A stretch of DNA of 64,000 nt from positions 248,001-312,000 of the forward strand of contig JAVHKY010000015.1 of the NCBI GenBank assembly GCA_035079385.1, read 5' to 3'. The position numbers and the translations under genes were made by a program. Under the pieces are notes generated by a model, which was not told where the DNA came from, searched no databases, and saw only the letters and a program-made list of their open reading frames with translations. This DNA comes from Aspidiotus rigidus (taxonomy: Eukaryota > Arthropoda > Insecta > Hemiptera > Diaspididae). Within the stretch, counting starts at the first letter, position 1, and the number at the start of each line of letters is the position of its first letter. Below, piece after piece: positions 35,753 to 47,700 of this stretch.

Positions 35753-36090
35753 GTTACCAAATACTTATTTGTGATCTGTCATCAGAAAACTCCCCCGAAT
35801 GTCCAAAAAAGTGATCAAGAGAAAGTTTATTTTTCAATTTATTAAAATCACCTCAAGTGGAAAATATCAATTGGCATGTTTCTTGGTCTTTTGGAGATGT
35901 TTCCTTGCAATAGTTCACAACAATCGGTGACAAGAAAACCTTTACAAGAGTCCAAGGAAGACAAATAGGCCTACATGACTTGAAGTAGTTTTAATAAATT
36001 GAAACATTCTCTTTTCTTTGGTCGTTTTTTGGGACGCTCAGGAGGGTTTTCTTGTGACAGGTCACGTAATAGAAATTGTTACTTGTACTA
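35753..36090. mobile_element. MITE-like foldback with arms of about 125 bp
   Basis: Left arm: GTGATCTGTCATCAGAAAAC, then CCCCCGAATGTCC, then TTTCAATTTATTAAAATCAC. Right arm, reversed: GTGACCTGTCACAAGAAAAC, then CCTCCTGAGCGTCCC, then TTTCAATTTATTAAAACTAC. The arms are about 75-80% similar by eye. No frame. The exact termini are unclear. Confidence 0.7.
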
Positions 36091-36175
36091 GGGCTACTCC
36101 TGTACAGATACATTATCTATGGGCTAAATATCATCAATAAAATAAGCTGCTTACAAATAGATCGATACTAGAATT

Positions 36176-36274
36176 ATTCTCGCTCAATGTAAACAAACAT
36201 TGAATCCAAAGGTGATGTACGTTCTTTATGGGTTCACCATCGCCCCCCTCCGTTTATTTACATTGAGCGAGAAT
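36176..36274. repeat. Small inverted-repeat element, 99 bp
   Basis: Arms of 18 bp, ATTCTCGCTCAATGTAAA and its complement, enclose 63 bp. The ATTCTC..AATGTAAACAAAC arm resembles a segment inside the palindrome at 42640-43010 (TATTCTCAAGAATGTAAACA). Confidence 0.6.
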
Positions 36275-36506
36275 ACCTCCAGTGTCCTAAAATAGGTACT
36301 GACAAGTTCTGGAGTATTTCATCTTTATGAATAGAGACAATTTTTTCGAAACACAGTAGGCTTGATGGTGGAAGGAGCACGATAGTGGATCGAGAGTATT
36401 TGAAAATAAAATTTTACGGCGCATGAAATAAAATTTGGGGGTACTTAATGATTTTAATTTGTAGGCTAAAGGTGCCAAAACATAGGTTACAGTCAAAAAT
36501 ACTGTA

Positions 36507-36896
36507 GAAGACCCCCGAAATGTGTAGTATGCGGAAATGATCACCTGACCAATGATTGTCAAAAGACTAAATAACAAGGAGATGAAGTGCGCGGACTGCC
36601 AAGGCAACCACACGGCGAATTATAAAGGATGCCCAGTCTACGAAAATGAAACTAAGTCTATCACAGAATCTACTGCTCATGTTACAGCAAAAAAAAGACT
36701 CCACGAAAAAAGCAAGGATTATAAATTGCCTGCAGATAGAAACTTAGGCAAAACGTATGCCACAGCTCTTGGAAAACAGCTTGAAGCTAATAATGAAGGT
36801 AAAACTCAACCTGATAAAACTATCACCAAAATATCACAGTTGTTGCAAGAACTGAGAATATCTGTACAAAACATTGAGGCTAGGGTATCCAGCTGA
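36507..36896 (+). pseudogene. Jockey-like LINE ORF1 (gag) fragment with zinc knuckles
   Basis: Two knuckles are visible: CVVCGNDHLTNDC (C-x2-C-x3-H-x4-C) near 36519, then in another frame CADCQGNHTANYKGC (C-x2-C-x3-H-x6-C) from 36585. This pair, in this order, is typical of the nucleic-acid-binding C-terminus of gag-like ORF1 in jockey-clade elements. A frameshift lies between them. A basic tail follows and the frame ends at 36896, with ORF2 beginning 65 bases later. The 5' part of ORF1 is missing. Confidence 0.75.
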
Positions 36897-36960
36897 GAGA
36901 ACAATAAGTATGCCTTCGTTAAACCCCATTAAGGAGCCCCTTACAAGAAGATAAAGTGAT

Positions 36961-37763
36961 AATGTTAACTAAAATTTTAACTTGGAACGCAAATGGCCTT
37001 TTAATTAGGAAACACGAATTTGAAATTTTTTTATAAAGTCAAAAAGTTGTAATTGCGCTAGTATTGGAAACACACTTCATTGGCCGGTACTACATCAAGA
37101 GACTACAAAACTACACTAGGTATGTACTCCAGCCATCATCCTAGCGGCAAAGCGCAAGTTGGAGCGGTAATATTTGCCCGAAATACAATCCTGCATCATG
37201 AGTCCTACAAATGCCAAGAACCAAATGTGCAGGCAGTGACCACTATGACCAAAGTCAACGGAAACACTGTCAGCATTACTGCTGTATACTGCCAACCCAA
37301 TGCCAGCCCAAGCGCCGACGAGGCCACTTTCTCAGGCTTATTTCAGAACCTAGGTATCGGCTGGATTTTTAGAGGAGACTTCAACTCCAACCATCTAGAA
37401 CTACATTCAAACGCGGTAAGGCCATGGACAGCTTCAATAGTAGACCTGTCACTGGTGTTGAATCAACTTACTGGTCAGACCCTAGGAAGATTCCGGACCT
37501 ACTTCACTTCTTTGTTGTGAAAGGAATTTCCATGAACTACACTGAAGCCGTAAATAAGAACGACCTTTCTTCAGATCATTGTCCAGTCCTTCTGTTGGTT
37601 AGGAGCACGATATTAAGGAAGCCAGCCCCTCACCCTCTGGCCACTAAAAAGACTGACTGGGATACATAACGAGCAGTACAGTACCATCGGACGTGATTGA
37701 CCTAAGAATAAGCCTATAATCCACTACCGAGCTAGACAATGCACTGAGAGAATTCACCGAAAA
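36961..37763 (+). pseudogene. Jockey-like LINE ORF2, APE endonuclease domain, 3'-truncated
   Basis: ORF2 starts MLTKILTWNANGL, the usual first strand and Asn of the APE-type endonuclease. Further on come HPSGKAQVGAVIFARN, ITAVYCQP, then RGDFNSNH (the GDFN metal-site motif), a frameshift, TYWSDPRKIPDLLHFFVVKG, and DLSSDHCPVLL (the SDH catalytic motif). At least two frameshifts and several stops destroy it. Linker sequence with DWDT can be followed to about 37763, where the element is cut by the inverted element starting at 37766. The RT domain is absent. Confidence 0.85.
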
Positions 37764-37942
37764 AATATAGGTACTGAAGAAAATTTTCTATAAAATGAAA
37801 AAGTATGTGGTGGGTGCGCTATGAATATATTGCTATCTGTCTATCCCTCAAAATCATACAAAGTGCTCATTGTACTTGAAAAGTTCTTGATAAAATTAGA
37901 AAGCGTTTGATAGATAATAACTCATTTTTCAACTGCTCATTT

Positions 37943-38816
37943 TAGTCCAGTAAAATTAGCCATTTTAAAGGTCGAAAAAAACAATAAATGGTACAGAAGC
38001 GAAACTTGGAAAAGTTGTTGGGAACTTTCTGGTGAGTCTTTTCCCAAGTTTCCCCAACATTCCGGGTGGAGCTTTTCCCAGGGGGGGTACAAAGAAGAAT
38101 TTTTGTTAATTTTCTAGCTCTCATTCGCAAACAAATGATTTTAGAGAAAAAAAGTTCAAACAAAAATTGCTCCTCGTAAAATTTCCTATAAAAAAGCTCT
38201 CTACATATTTTTTCTGTATGCACTGTTACGCCGCTACAGCGCGTGACAAGTGAACACCTCTTACTACTCTGTATAATTGACATTGATTTGCGCAGCACAT
38301 TGTGTTCTACCATACAAAAATGCGAGTTATTGTTTCTGCGCGTCGAGTGGCCCGGGAACAAATTAATGTGGTTGGGTATAGATTCTTCATCTACTATTTT
38401 AAGAGGACATCAACACTTTATAATCAATACCATAATTTATTTTCCATTTTCTAATCTTTTTATTTTTCAATACTTACAAGTAGAAAGTCAGTTACAAAAG
38501 CATGTAAAATTGAGAATTTTTGAGTTTACAAAGGATTAAAATGAAATTTATCTTTTCTTACTTATCATTATTCATTTTTTTTTATAATAATCCCTATCTA
38601 CGACTTACTGGTACCAACGAAAATAATGTAATAGGTGACTCGCGTCGCGTGGTATACCTGATCTAGATTCTTACATACGGACTTGTCACGCGCTGTAGCC
38701 ACCCGGAATGTTGGGGAAACTCGGGAAAAGACTCACCAGAAAGTTCCCAACAACTTTTCCAAATTTCGCTTCAGTACCATTTATTGTTTATTACAATGGC
38801 TAATTTTACTGGACTA
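37943..38816. mobile_element. MITE with about 128-bp TIRs and TTT target duplication
   Basis: TIRs begin TAGTCCAGTAAAATTAGCC and run about 128 bp, both arms containing GGAAAAGTTGTTGGGAACTT. Comparison with the empty counterpart at about 10895 (CTCATTTAGCAC) shows CTCA-TTT at the left and TTT-AGCAC at the right, a 3-bp duplication at 37940-37942 and 38817-38819. Inside the left arm, about 155 bp (38077-38231) is inserted from another repeat family (see 53230-53690). No transposase frame. Confidence 0.85.
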
Positions 38817-39396
38817 TTTAGCACAGTCACATAATAGTCTTTTTTTAAAATAGGTGTGAACTACGTTTATATCAATCAACGTTCTATCAACATAGGAAAT
38901 CTCATTTACCTACTTTACTGAGTAAATAAACTTTTGAAAGAGAAAAAAATGATAATGCAAATGAAGAATACTATTCAATTATAGGTTCATTTGATTTTAT
39001 ATTGAAATTCTGTGAACTACAAGAGAAGTACACGCAAAATAAGTTTATAATATTATGTGAAATTGTGGTATGACAATCTATCAAAATGATAACGTTCTCT
39101 TCCATCGGACTACTCGCGTTGCAGCCAATGTTCTTGTGGTACACATTGCTGACTGCATGGTCATCATTAATTCGGTTGTCATAGATCAAGGAAATCCTGA
39201 AAAGGTTGATTTCATGATTAAAATAATAAAGATAGTGACAATACGAGCAATAAACAATTTAATAATAAAATGCAAGAAATTTTTCACTTGTTGGGAGATA
39301 TTACAATTACAAATAAATTGTCTGAAGGACAACACATAAAGACAACTGGGTGTAAATCCGAGGTCGACGGTATAATCGAAATAAGCAGTCTCAAAT

Positions 39397-39725
39397 AGGG
39401 AATTATTGAGACTTCACGCCGCCCCTAAAGACAATTCAGGGACATCTTGTGCAGAGTTTGCTTTGGAAATCACCCTAAGGCTACCTGGGGATTTCATAAA
39501 AAATACGGAGGAGGGCAAGATAGTTGACTTTCATGAGTATGTCTAAAAATTTTGCCACGTCTTCCAAAATTTACATCCAGTTTTCCTCAACGTCTGCAAA
39601 GGGGAAAAAAATATTTGTCCATTCAGATCCATTCAGATCTTAAGGATGTAACACATGTTTACGTAAGAGTAGGAAGAGTCCAACGCCCGCTTGAAACACC
39701 ATACAAAGGACCATATTGAGTACTT
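39397..39725 (+). pseudogene. Ty3/Gypsy-type integrase C-terminal fragment (right copy)
   Basis: Same content as 10007-10330 in the other orientation: LRLPGDFI, a VDFHEY segment, the KDVTHVYVRVGRVQRP block and LETP at the end. It has a stop after HEYV and a shift caused by the 12-bp duplication. Both copies are broken, so they were probably already truncated in the source element. Confidence 0.7.
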
Positions 39726-41499
39726 AAACAATTAAAAAAAAAAAAATGATTGGGAATAAAACTTGGAGATAAGGAAGAAGACATTTCAATTGCTTGGCTG
39801 AAATCGTCGTTTTTTTCAATAATAAAGAAAACGCATCTTCGTCATCATGTGTATACCATAATCTCAGTTCTCTTGTAACAGCCACCCACATTTTGCAAGC
39901 CTATCTTCAGGTCCTCTCTGCCGAACCCATCAGATTTTACCATCCATTTAAACAACTCTCGCCGATGACCTCCATCCTTTCAAAACAACATCTCTCATCT
40001 AAACATAGGAAATTAGATCCAACGCATCTATATTTGATTCACCATCAAGCTTAAAACCCAAATACAGGCAAGAACTTGTAAAATTAAAAAAAAAAAAAAA
40101 AATGAAAAAGGCTTTGCCCGGACAGAAGTTATATTTTACTTTTTGAGTACATTGCATTCTCGAGTTTTATCATACTTTTACGAATAAAATAATTAACTGC
40201 TGCCAGTACAATGATAAACAATCTGGAACAATTCAATATTGAAACAACGCAAGATCTAGTGTTTTTACCTATATTTAATTGAAATTTCAGATATGGAAGG
40301 CGGAACTCCAATTAGAACTGCGAGACCAGCTAAAATTATTTTCAATTTTGATGGGGAGGAGGCAGAATTTCCATACGGGGGAAAACAAAGTATAAATGCA
40401 CAATTGAGATACAGACAACATTAATGCAAATAATGAAAAAATGAAAACAGTAATTGAATACACATATCTGAGGCAAATTTTATCTTCTGAAAACTGAACG
40501 TAAAAAACCAGTTCACGTATATGGAAAAAAATTAGTTATTAACGTGATGAAACAATTGAATTAACATAAAACTTTCAAGATTAGTTGACTCCAAACTGAA
40601 AAAAATTCGATAGCAAATTAATATTTAGCCTTCGAATGGCACTGCAAACAGCACAGCAGAACCGAAAAACCAATTCGAATTTCTCATCAAAATTTTATAA
40701 ACATTGTAGGTGCATGATGAGTGAACGCGATCAAAGAACGACTCCACTTATTTGAAAAATGATTGACACTTGAATGGTACTAAAAATATTCCCACTGAAC
40801 CAGATATCAAAAAGCTTCAATTCCTTTTTTTTAAACAAAAATTTGTGAATAGTATGGAATAATATTCAAGTTTTGTAGACTAGGCTTGGGATCCAATGAA
40901 ATTAGCGAAAACGTTACCCAATCATGAACCATCACAGACTCAACCCAAAACGAGAAACACGAAACAAAAGTAATCTTCATGTCCATTCGAAATACAGAGT
41001 AACTCGACTTTTCTATTTTCTTGAGAACGCAAATAAGTGGTAAAAAGAAACAATAATTAATTAACAGTCATAAGATTTTGGAATATCTCACTTTCATCAG
41101 TCGGACTTGTGATGGATTGTCTCCAAATTCGATATCACGAACATCGGCCAATATAATATCTCATTCTTCTGTGTTATGGAATTCGACCTGAAAATTACTG
41201 TCCGCTCTCGAACTCTTGGGTTTTTAGATATTTTCTGTTTTGTGAGTTCTTTTTGTTTTTCACAGTTGGTTCAATTCTCCTTATGAGCAGATCGTTCGGA
41301 AGAAATCACAAACTGAATAGTAAATAAGTAAAAAACTCTATGAGTAGGGTTTGAGATGAAATTGAAGGCTTTCTCGTTGAACGTTTTATGTTTTCATACT
41401 CACCTCGGATAAGACTTTTCAACCAATGGTTCGTACATCTTTGCCTGCAACTTCACCGTAAACGTGGTCGTCATTGTCTTTCTTGCTTTCCTCAGAGTG

Positions 41500-42362
41500 C
41501 TCATGATACCGTAAGTGTGCAGGTATGCATTCTCATATCTAATTCAAGGATTACAATCAATACTTTATATCAAAGGCCAATTGTCAATAACTTTTGTAGA
41601 CTTACGAGCTATCTATATTTTGGACCATTTCTTGGACGTACGTGTTTGTGTACGAAAACTGATACATTAATCTCGCATAATTTTGTCAACCGTTATGCAT
41701 TTCGTGTATGCGGGCATTTGAGCCATATAGATGGTTCATCTAATACTGGCTTCATTGGTTAGAAATCCAGACGACTGTCGGTATCGGGCGAGTTGTTTGC
41801 TAAAAGTAATGGTATTGAAAGAACTTCAATCCTTTGAATTATTAAAATAACTTACTAATCATTGCAAGCCATGGACGTACGTGTTTCTGTATCAGATCTG
41901 ATGTGCTGTAAGTAATATTGAATCCGGTACTTCAATTCCGCATAATTTCGTCAACTGCTACGCATTTTGTGGATGCAGGCATTTGAGCCACATAGACGGT
42001 ACATCTAATAATGGCTTCATTGGTGAGAAATCCAGACGACTGTCGGTATCCTACGAGTTGTTTGCTAAAAGTAATAGTATTGAAAGAACTTTGATGCTTT
42101 GAATTATTAAAATAACTTACTAATCATTACAAGCCATGGACGTACGTGTTTCTGTATCAGATCTAATGTGCTGGAGGTAATATCGAACCCGGCACTATAA
42201 TCCCGCATAATTTCATCGACCGTTACGCGTCTAATACTGGCTTCATTGGTGTCAAATCCAAACGACTGTCGGTATCCTGCGAGTTGTTTGCTAGAAGTAA
42301 TAGTATTGGAAGAACATCGGTTCATTGAACCCATCAAATTAAGCAAATTTATAAAATAACTT
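41500..42362 (-). repeat. Three to four tandem exon-like units of about 255 bp with splice donors
   Basis: On the minus strand each unit runs from a CTAGCAAACAACTCGCAGG-type acceptor-like sequence, through TACCGACAGTCGTTTGGATT, a TGATGAAATTATGCGGG segment, and ACGTACGTCCATGGCTTGTA, to a donor-like ATTAGTAAGTTATTTTAA. Donor-like GTAAGT occurs at about 42360, 42115, 41866 and 41605. The best frame is 42107-42496, with VTVDEIMRDYSAGFDITSST and LIQKHVRPW. No known family is recognised. It could be a gene fragment with duplicated short exons carried by the element. Confidence 0.45.
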
Positions 42363-42639
42363 ACTTCCAAAGCTCGCATGGCAAATACTTCAGCCAGCCC
42401 AGAAAGGAAATGGCGCGCATTGGCATTATGGTGATAATAGAATGAAGTTTGTAAAAAAAAAATAAATTGTTTCAAACGACGAGGTGTTTCGAACATTACT
42501 TTGACAACAAAAATTCAGTCTTTCATCTGTTTTTCAGTCTGTGAATACTGGATGCATTGGCATATGAACCCTGCATACAGGGGCATTTTCGAATTTAAAA
42601 CATTGGTTGCACTGGTGTTTTTGTATCAGCCATGTCTAC

Positions 42640-43010
42640 TTAAGGACTGCAGGTATGCGCATCTTTCAATGTAAACAAACTTGAACAAACGAATACCGGT
42701 GGAGGCATCCCTTTCAGATTATCACAACGACGAACTTCCTCGTAAGGCGCTAGAGGTATTCTCAAGAATGTAAACAAACACGTGATGTGGTGGGTGATTT
42801 TTAGTGAAGCGGTTCGACTTAATGCAAATTTTGCATTAAGTCGAACCGCTTCACTAAAAATCACCCACCACATCACGTGTTTGTTTACATTCTTGAGAAT
42901 ACCTCTAGCGCCTTATTCCTCGTTGTGATAATCTGAAAGGGATGCCTCCACCGGTATTCGTTTGTTCAAGTTTGTTTACATTGAAAGATGCGCATACCTG
43001 CAGTCCTTAG
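42640..43010. mobile_element. Near-perfect 371-bp palindrome with TCTAC target duplication
   Basis: The arms of about 180 bp meet at a single central base (42829, in GCAAATTTTGC). They start TAAGGACTGCAGGTATGCGC. The right arm lacks 8 bp near 42915; otherwise the arms are almost identical. TCTAC at 42635-42639 and again at 43011-43015 looks like a 5-bp target-site duplication. No coding capacity. A transcript would fold into a long double-stranded hairpin. Confidence 0.9.
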
Positions 43011-43461
43011 TCTACTAACGTATGACGTCATTGACCCGAAATGAATAGCGGATGTATTTATGCCGCGGCTGCCGTACAATCATCCAAATCGACGATCAGG
43101 CAAACTGTATCTTTCAGACAATAGGTGCGAATGTGTGAATCGTGATACCTGACACACTACTAATTACTTCATTGATGGAATAAAAGAGAAAAATTCAGAT
43201 CTAGGAAATTGGAGCTTTCTTTAACGTAAAATGAATACTCCACTTTGAATTGAGTTAAAATGAACGTTGGATATACAATAAAATTTTGACGTGTATCCAA
43301 ACCACGACCCAAAAACGTCAATATTGGAAGGAGGGATGCTTGTATCGGAAAACTAGTATGATAATTAGATTTCACATCGAGAAATCGTCTTTAGTAACGC
43401 ATATTTACATCTCAATTAGCGGTATTAATCTTATTTCAAGAAAATGGATCTTCTTCCAGAT
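43011..43461. other. Unassigned sequence
   Basis: No gene or repeat identified; short open frames only. Confidence 0.4.
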
Positions 43462-43469
43462 CGTCGATT

Positions 43470-43850
43470 CAAATATGAGGAGGTATCTGTAAAAAGGGGC
43501 TCCCGCAAGGAAATTTTTGAAATTGAAAAATGAATTTGAAGTTCTGGATGAATATAACTTTGCAACAATAAGTTTAATCAAAAAAAGTGTAAGAACAAAA
43601 ATTGAAGAGCAACTCTTTTTCTATAAAATGCAATAATTAGATTGTCAATCTGTTGAATAGTAAATTCATAAAGAACGAAGAAAAAAAGATGGCGGAGGCC
43701 CTTCTTGCAGAGAAAGGATAAAATCCCATATAAGCCCATACAAAAAAAAAAAAAAAAAAATTGAAAAATATGGGCATTGAACTGAAACGGGGCCTCCGCT
43801 CGACGGAGGCCCTTTTTACAGATAACTCCTCATATACCTACGTCGATTTA
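43470..43850. mobile_element. MITE-like element with 31-bp TIRs and 8-bp CGTCGATT direct repeats
   Basis: The TIR ATATGAGGAGGTATCTGT with AAAAAGGGGCTCC (from 43473) is matched by its complement ending at 43845. CGTCGATT at 43462-43469 and 43851-43858 flanks the element. An 8-bp duplication would suit a hAT-type element. The interior has an extra GGCGGAGGCCCTTCTTGCAG copy and an A-run. Confidence 0.65.
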
Positions 43851-44287
43851 ACTTTTTACGGCAGAGGATGTCAAGTATGGCCGGTATTTTTCAAGTTTTA
43901 AGTCAGCTAATGATTTTTCTAATGATTGTGGCTTCAAGTCTACATCAGTCAGCAATTAAAAAGCTAATGTGATCGACTCAAGCTGGAAGTCCTGTATTTC
44001 CCCCTTGTATCCGGTTTATTCCGATCCGGAGCCAGTTTATTCAACTCCGGAGTAAGTTCTTATCACTCCGGAGCCGGTTCACATTGTTCCGAAGGCAATT
44101 TATTACGTTCCAAGTTGAGCTAAAAGCCAAACGTTGTTAAGTCGATTGGAAAGGGTTGACAATGGCTGTAAGTTTAGGTTGATGCAAGAATCGACTGAAA
44201 GCCTTAAGCTAAAGTTTAAGTCAATGACGATTGGCTTGACATCCCTATGTCATTGTAGGCCTATATAATAACCTATAGTCAGTACAC
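43851..44287. other. Unassigned sequence with CCGGAGCC iterations
   Basis: A short stretch near 44020-44095 repeats CTCCGGAG(C/T)-like motifs every 30 bp or so. Nothing else is recognised. Confidence 0.4.
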
Positions 44288-44319
44288 AGTGCGGACGTTC
44301 ACAAAGAAATTTATATGTA

Positions 44320-44625
44320 AAAGAAGATTCCGTATATTACGTCATCTTCTTGTCTATTCCTGGTATCGTTCATTCACGCTCTTCATCATTCTTATCTTCG
44401 ATTCGTTATCCTCATGCATGTCGACTTTGCTTTTCGTACTTCGTCGTTGTCAGATCAGTTTATTTTTCGCTTTCCTGGTTTTCGCACCTCTTTCTGCATT
44501 ATTTTGCTACTTACAATACTCGTTTTATTATATAGGATTTTACGAAACGACTTTTGTTTTGAATTCCTCAATTAAAAGTTGCATTCATTCTCATAGTCGT
44601 TTCATTCGATAAACTCAACAGACTT
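44320..44625. other. About 300-bp insertion in the left TIR of the fold-back element
   Basis: The right TIR reads AAATTTATATACATAATAGC without a gap; the left reads AAATTTATATG, then about 300 bp, then CTTATATAGCCTACATAATAG. The flanking TTATAT copies may be a target duplication. A 107-codon open frame (44289-44612) with hydrophobic stretches crosses it but has no recognisable features. Confidence 0.5.
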
Positions 44626-44769
44626 ATATAGCCTACATAATAGCGAGGGATGTTTTAATGGCCGCATCACTGACTAGCTTTCAGGGACCACTCGCTCGAC
44701 GCGATCGGCCTCCTTTGTGTAGTAAGAGTCTATGATCCAATACCTATAGTTGGTAATTGGGCATTGAAA

Positions 44770-47700
44770 TTCCATAAGTTGAGATCTAAGAACGAATTCG
44801 TGATTGGGTTGTCGAGAATCCATAAATTAAGACCCAAAAACAAATCCTCATTGGTTCCTCAAAAATCCACAAGTTGAGATCCAGAAACAAATTCATGACT
44901 GGGTTCTCGAAATTCCGCAAGTTGAGATCTAAGAACAAATTTGTGATTGGGTTATCGAAAATCCATAAATTAAGACCCAAAAAAAAATTCCTCATTGGGA
45001 CCTTGAAAATCCACAAATTGAGAACCAAAAACAAATCTGTGATTGGGTTTTTGAAAATCCACAAATTAAGACTTCAAAACGGATTCTTTATTGGGTTCTC
45101 AAGGGTCCACAAATTGAGACCCAAAAACGGGTTTCTGATTGGGTTTTTGAAAATCCCCAAATTAAGACCACAAAACGGATTTGTGATTGCGTTCTCAGAA
45201 ATCCACAGATTAAGACCACAAAACGCGTTTGTGATTGGGTTCTCAAAAATCTACAAGTTGAGTTCCAAAAACAAATTTGTGATTGGGTTTTTGAAAATCC
45301 ATAAATTAAGACCCACAAACAAATTCCTCGTTGGGTCCTTGAAAATCCACAAATTGAGAACCAAAAACAAATCTGTGATTGGGTTTTTGAAAATCCACAA
45401 ATTAAGACTCCAAAACGGATTCTTTATTGGGTTCTCAAGGGTCCACAAATTAAGACCCAAAAACGGGTTTCTGATTGGGTTTTTGAAAATCCACAAATTA
45501 AGACCACAGAACGGATTTGTGATTGCGTTCTCAGAAATCCACAGATTAAGACCACAAAACGCGTTTGTGATTGGGTTCTCAGAAATCCACAGATTAAGAC
45601 CACAAAACGCGTTTGTGATTGGGTTCTCAAAAATCTACAAGTTGAGTTCCAAAAACAAATTTGTGATTGGGTTTTTGAAAATCCATAAATTAAGACCCAA
45701 AAACAAATTCCTCGTTGGGTCCTTGAAAATCCACAAATTGAGAACCAAAAACAAATCTGTGATTGGGTTTTTGAAAATCCACAAATTAAGACTCCAAAAT
45801 GGATTCTTTATTGGGTTCTCAAGGGTCCACAAATTGAGACCCAAAAACGGGTTTCTGATTGGGTTTTTGAAAATCCCCAAATTAAGACCACAAAACGGAT
45901 TTGTGATTGCGTTCTCAGAAATCCACAGATTAAGACCACAAAACGCGTTTGTGATTGGGTTCTCAAAAATCTACAAGTTGAGTTCCAAAAACAAATTTGT
46001 GATTGGGTTTTTGAAAATCCATAAATTAAGACCCAAAAACAAATTCCTCGTTGGGTCCTTGAAAATCCACAAATTGAGAACCAAAAACAAATCTGTGATT
46101 GGGTTTTTGAAAATCTACAAATTAAGACTCCGATTCTTTATTGGGTTCTCAAGGGTCCACAAATTGAGACCCAAAAACGGGTTTCTGATTGGGTTTTTGA
46201 AAATCCCCAAATTAAGACCACAAAACGGATTTGTGATTGCGTTCTCAGAAATCCGCAGATTAAGACCACAAAACGCGTTTGTCATTGGGTTCTCAAAAAT
46301 CTACAAGTTGAGTTCCAAAAACAAATTTGTGATTGGGTTTTTGAAAATCCATAAATTAAGACCCAAAAACAAATTCCTTATTGAGTCCTTGAAAATCCAC
46401 AAATTGAGAACCAAAAACAAATCTGTGATTGGGTTTTTGAAAATCCACAAATTAAGACTCCAAAACGGATTCTTTATTGGGTTCTCAAGGGTCCACAAAT
46501 TAAGACCCAAAAACGGGTTTCTGATTGGGCTTTTGAAAATCCACAAATTAAGACCACAAAACGGATTTGTGATTGCGTTCTCAGAAATCCACAGATTAAG
46601 ACCACAAAACGCGTTTGTCATTGGGTTCTCAAAAATCTACAAGTTGAGTTCCAAAAACAAATTTGTGATTGGGTTTTTGAAAATCCATAAATTAAGACCC
46701 AAAAACAAATTCCTTATTGGGTCCTTGAAAATCCACAAGTTGAGATCCAGAAACAAATTCGTGATTGGGTTTTTAAAAATCCACAAATTAAGACCCCAAA
46801 ACGGATTCTTGTTTGGGTTCTTAAAAATCTACAAGTCGAGTGCCAAAAACAAATTTGTGATTGGGTTTTCAAAAATCTACAAATCAAGACCCCAAAACTG
46901 ATTTGTGGTTGGGTTCTCAAAAATCCACAAGTTAGGTTCCAAAAACAAGTTTGTGATTGGGTCCTCAAAAACCCATAATTGTTTAATACCAAATACAAAT
47001 TTGTGAGTGGGCTTTCAAAAATCAACAAGTTGAGTTCCAAAAATAAATTTGTGATTGGGTTTTTGAAAATCCACAAATTAAGACTCCAAAATAGATTTGT
47101 GATTAGGTTCTCAAAGGTCCACAAATTAAGACCCAAAAACGAGTTTGTGATTGGGCTATCAAAAATCCACAAATTAAAACCCAAAAACAAATTCGTTCTT
47201 AGATCTCAACTTGCGGAATTTTGAAAACCCAATCACAAACGCGTTTTTGGGTTTCAATTTGTGAACTTTTGAGAGCCCGATCACAAACTCGTTTTTGGGT
47301 CTTAATTTGTGGATTTTTGATAGCCCAACCACAAACTCGTTTTTGGGTCTTAGTTCGTGAACCTTTGAAAACGCAATCACGAATCCGTTTTGGAGTCTTA
47401 ACTTGTGGATTTTCGAAATCCCAATCACAAATTCGTGTTTGGAACTCAACTTGTGGATTTATGAAAGTCCAATCACGAATTTGTTTGTGGGCCTTAATTT
47501 GTGGATTTTTGAGAACCCAATCACGAACTTATTTGGGGGTCTTAATTTGTGGATTTTCGAGAACCCAGTCATGAATTTGTTTCTGGATCTCAACTTGTGG
47601 ATTTTCGAGGAACCAATGAGGATTTGTTTTTGGGTCTTAATTTCTGGTTTCTCGACAACCGAATCACGATTCGTTCTTAGATCTCAACTTATGGAATTTC
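44770..47700. repeat. 48-bp minisatellite with higher-order structure
   Basis: Units resemble CACAAATTAAGACCCAAAAA followed by CAAATTTGTGATTGGGTTTT and TGAAAATC. The marker GAGAACCAAAAACAAATCTG recurs at about 45020, 45356, 45740, 46076 and 46406, giving intervals of 336, 384, 336 and 330 bp (seven, eight, seven units, then seven with a 6-bp deletion). Because 48 is a multiple of 3 and the unit lacks stops in several frames, a 675-codon frame (44874-46901, +) and several antisense frames stay open. The deduced peptide repeats IHKLRPKNKFVIGFLK. I regard it as a by-product, not a proven protein. Confidence 0.95.

Larger units (their letters stand above)
37766..42500. mobile_element. Right copy of the long inverted duplicated element
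   Basis: Reverse-oriented counterpart of 7440-11072. It is longer because it carries a MITE (37943-38816) and more exon-like units at its far end. It begins exactly where the jockey-like LINE linker stops, so it interrupts or truncates that LINE. A 12-bp local duplication (CCATTCAGATCC repeated) sits near 39622 in the integrase tail. Confidence 0.7.

Noticed and set aside
45088..47574. Antisense open frames in the fold-back element
   Set aside because: Explained by a 48-bp unit without stops in several frames.
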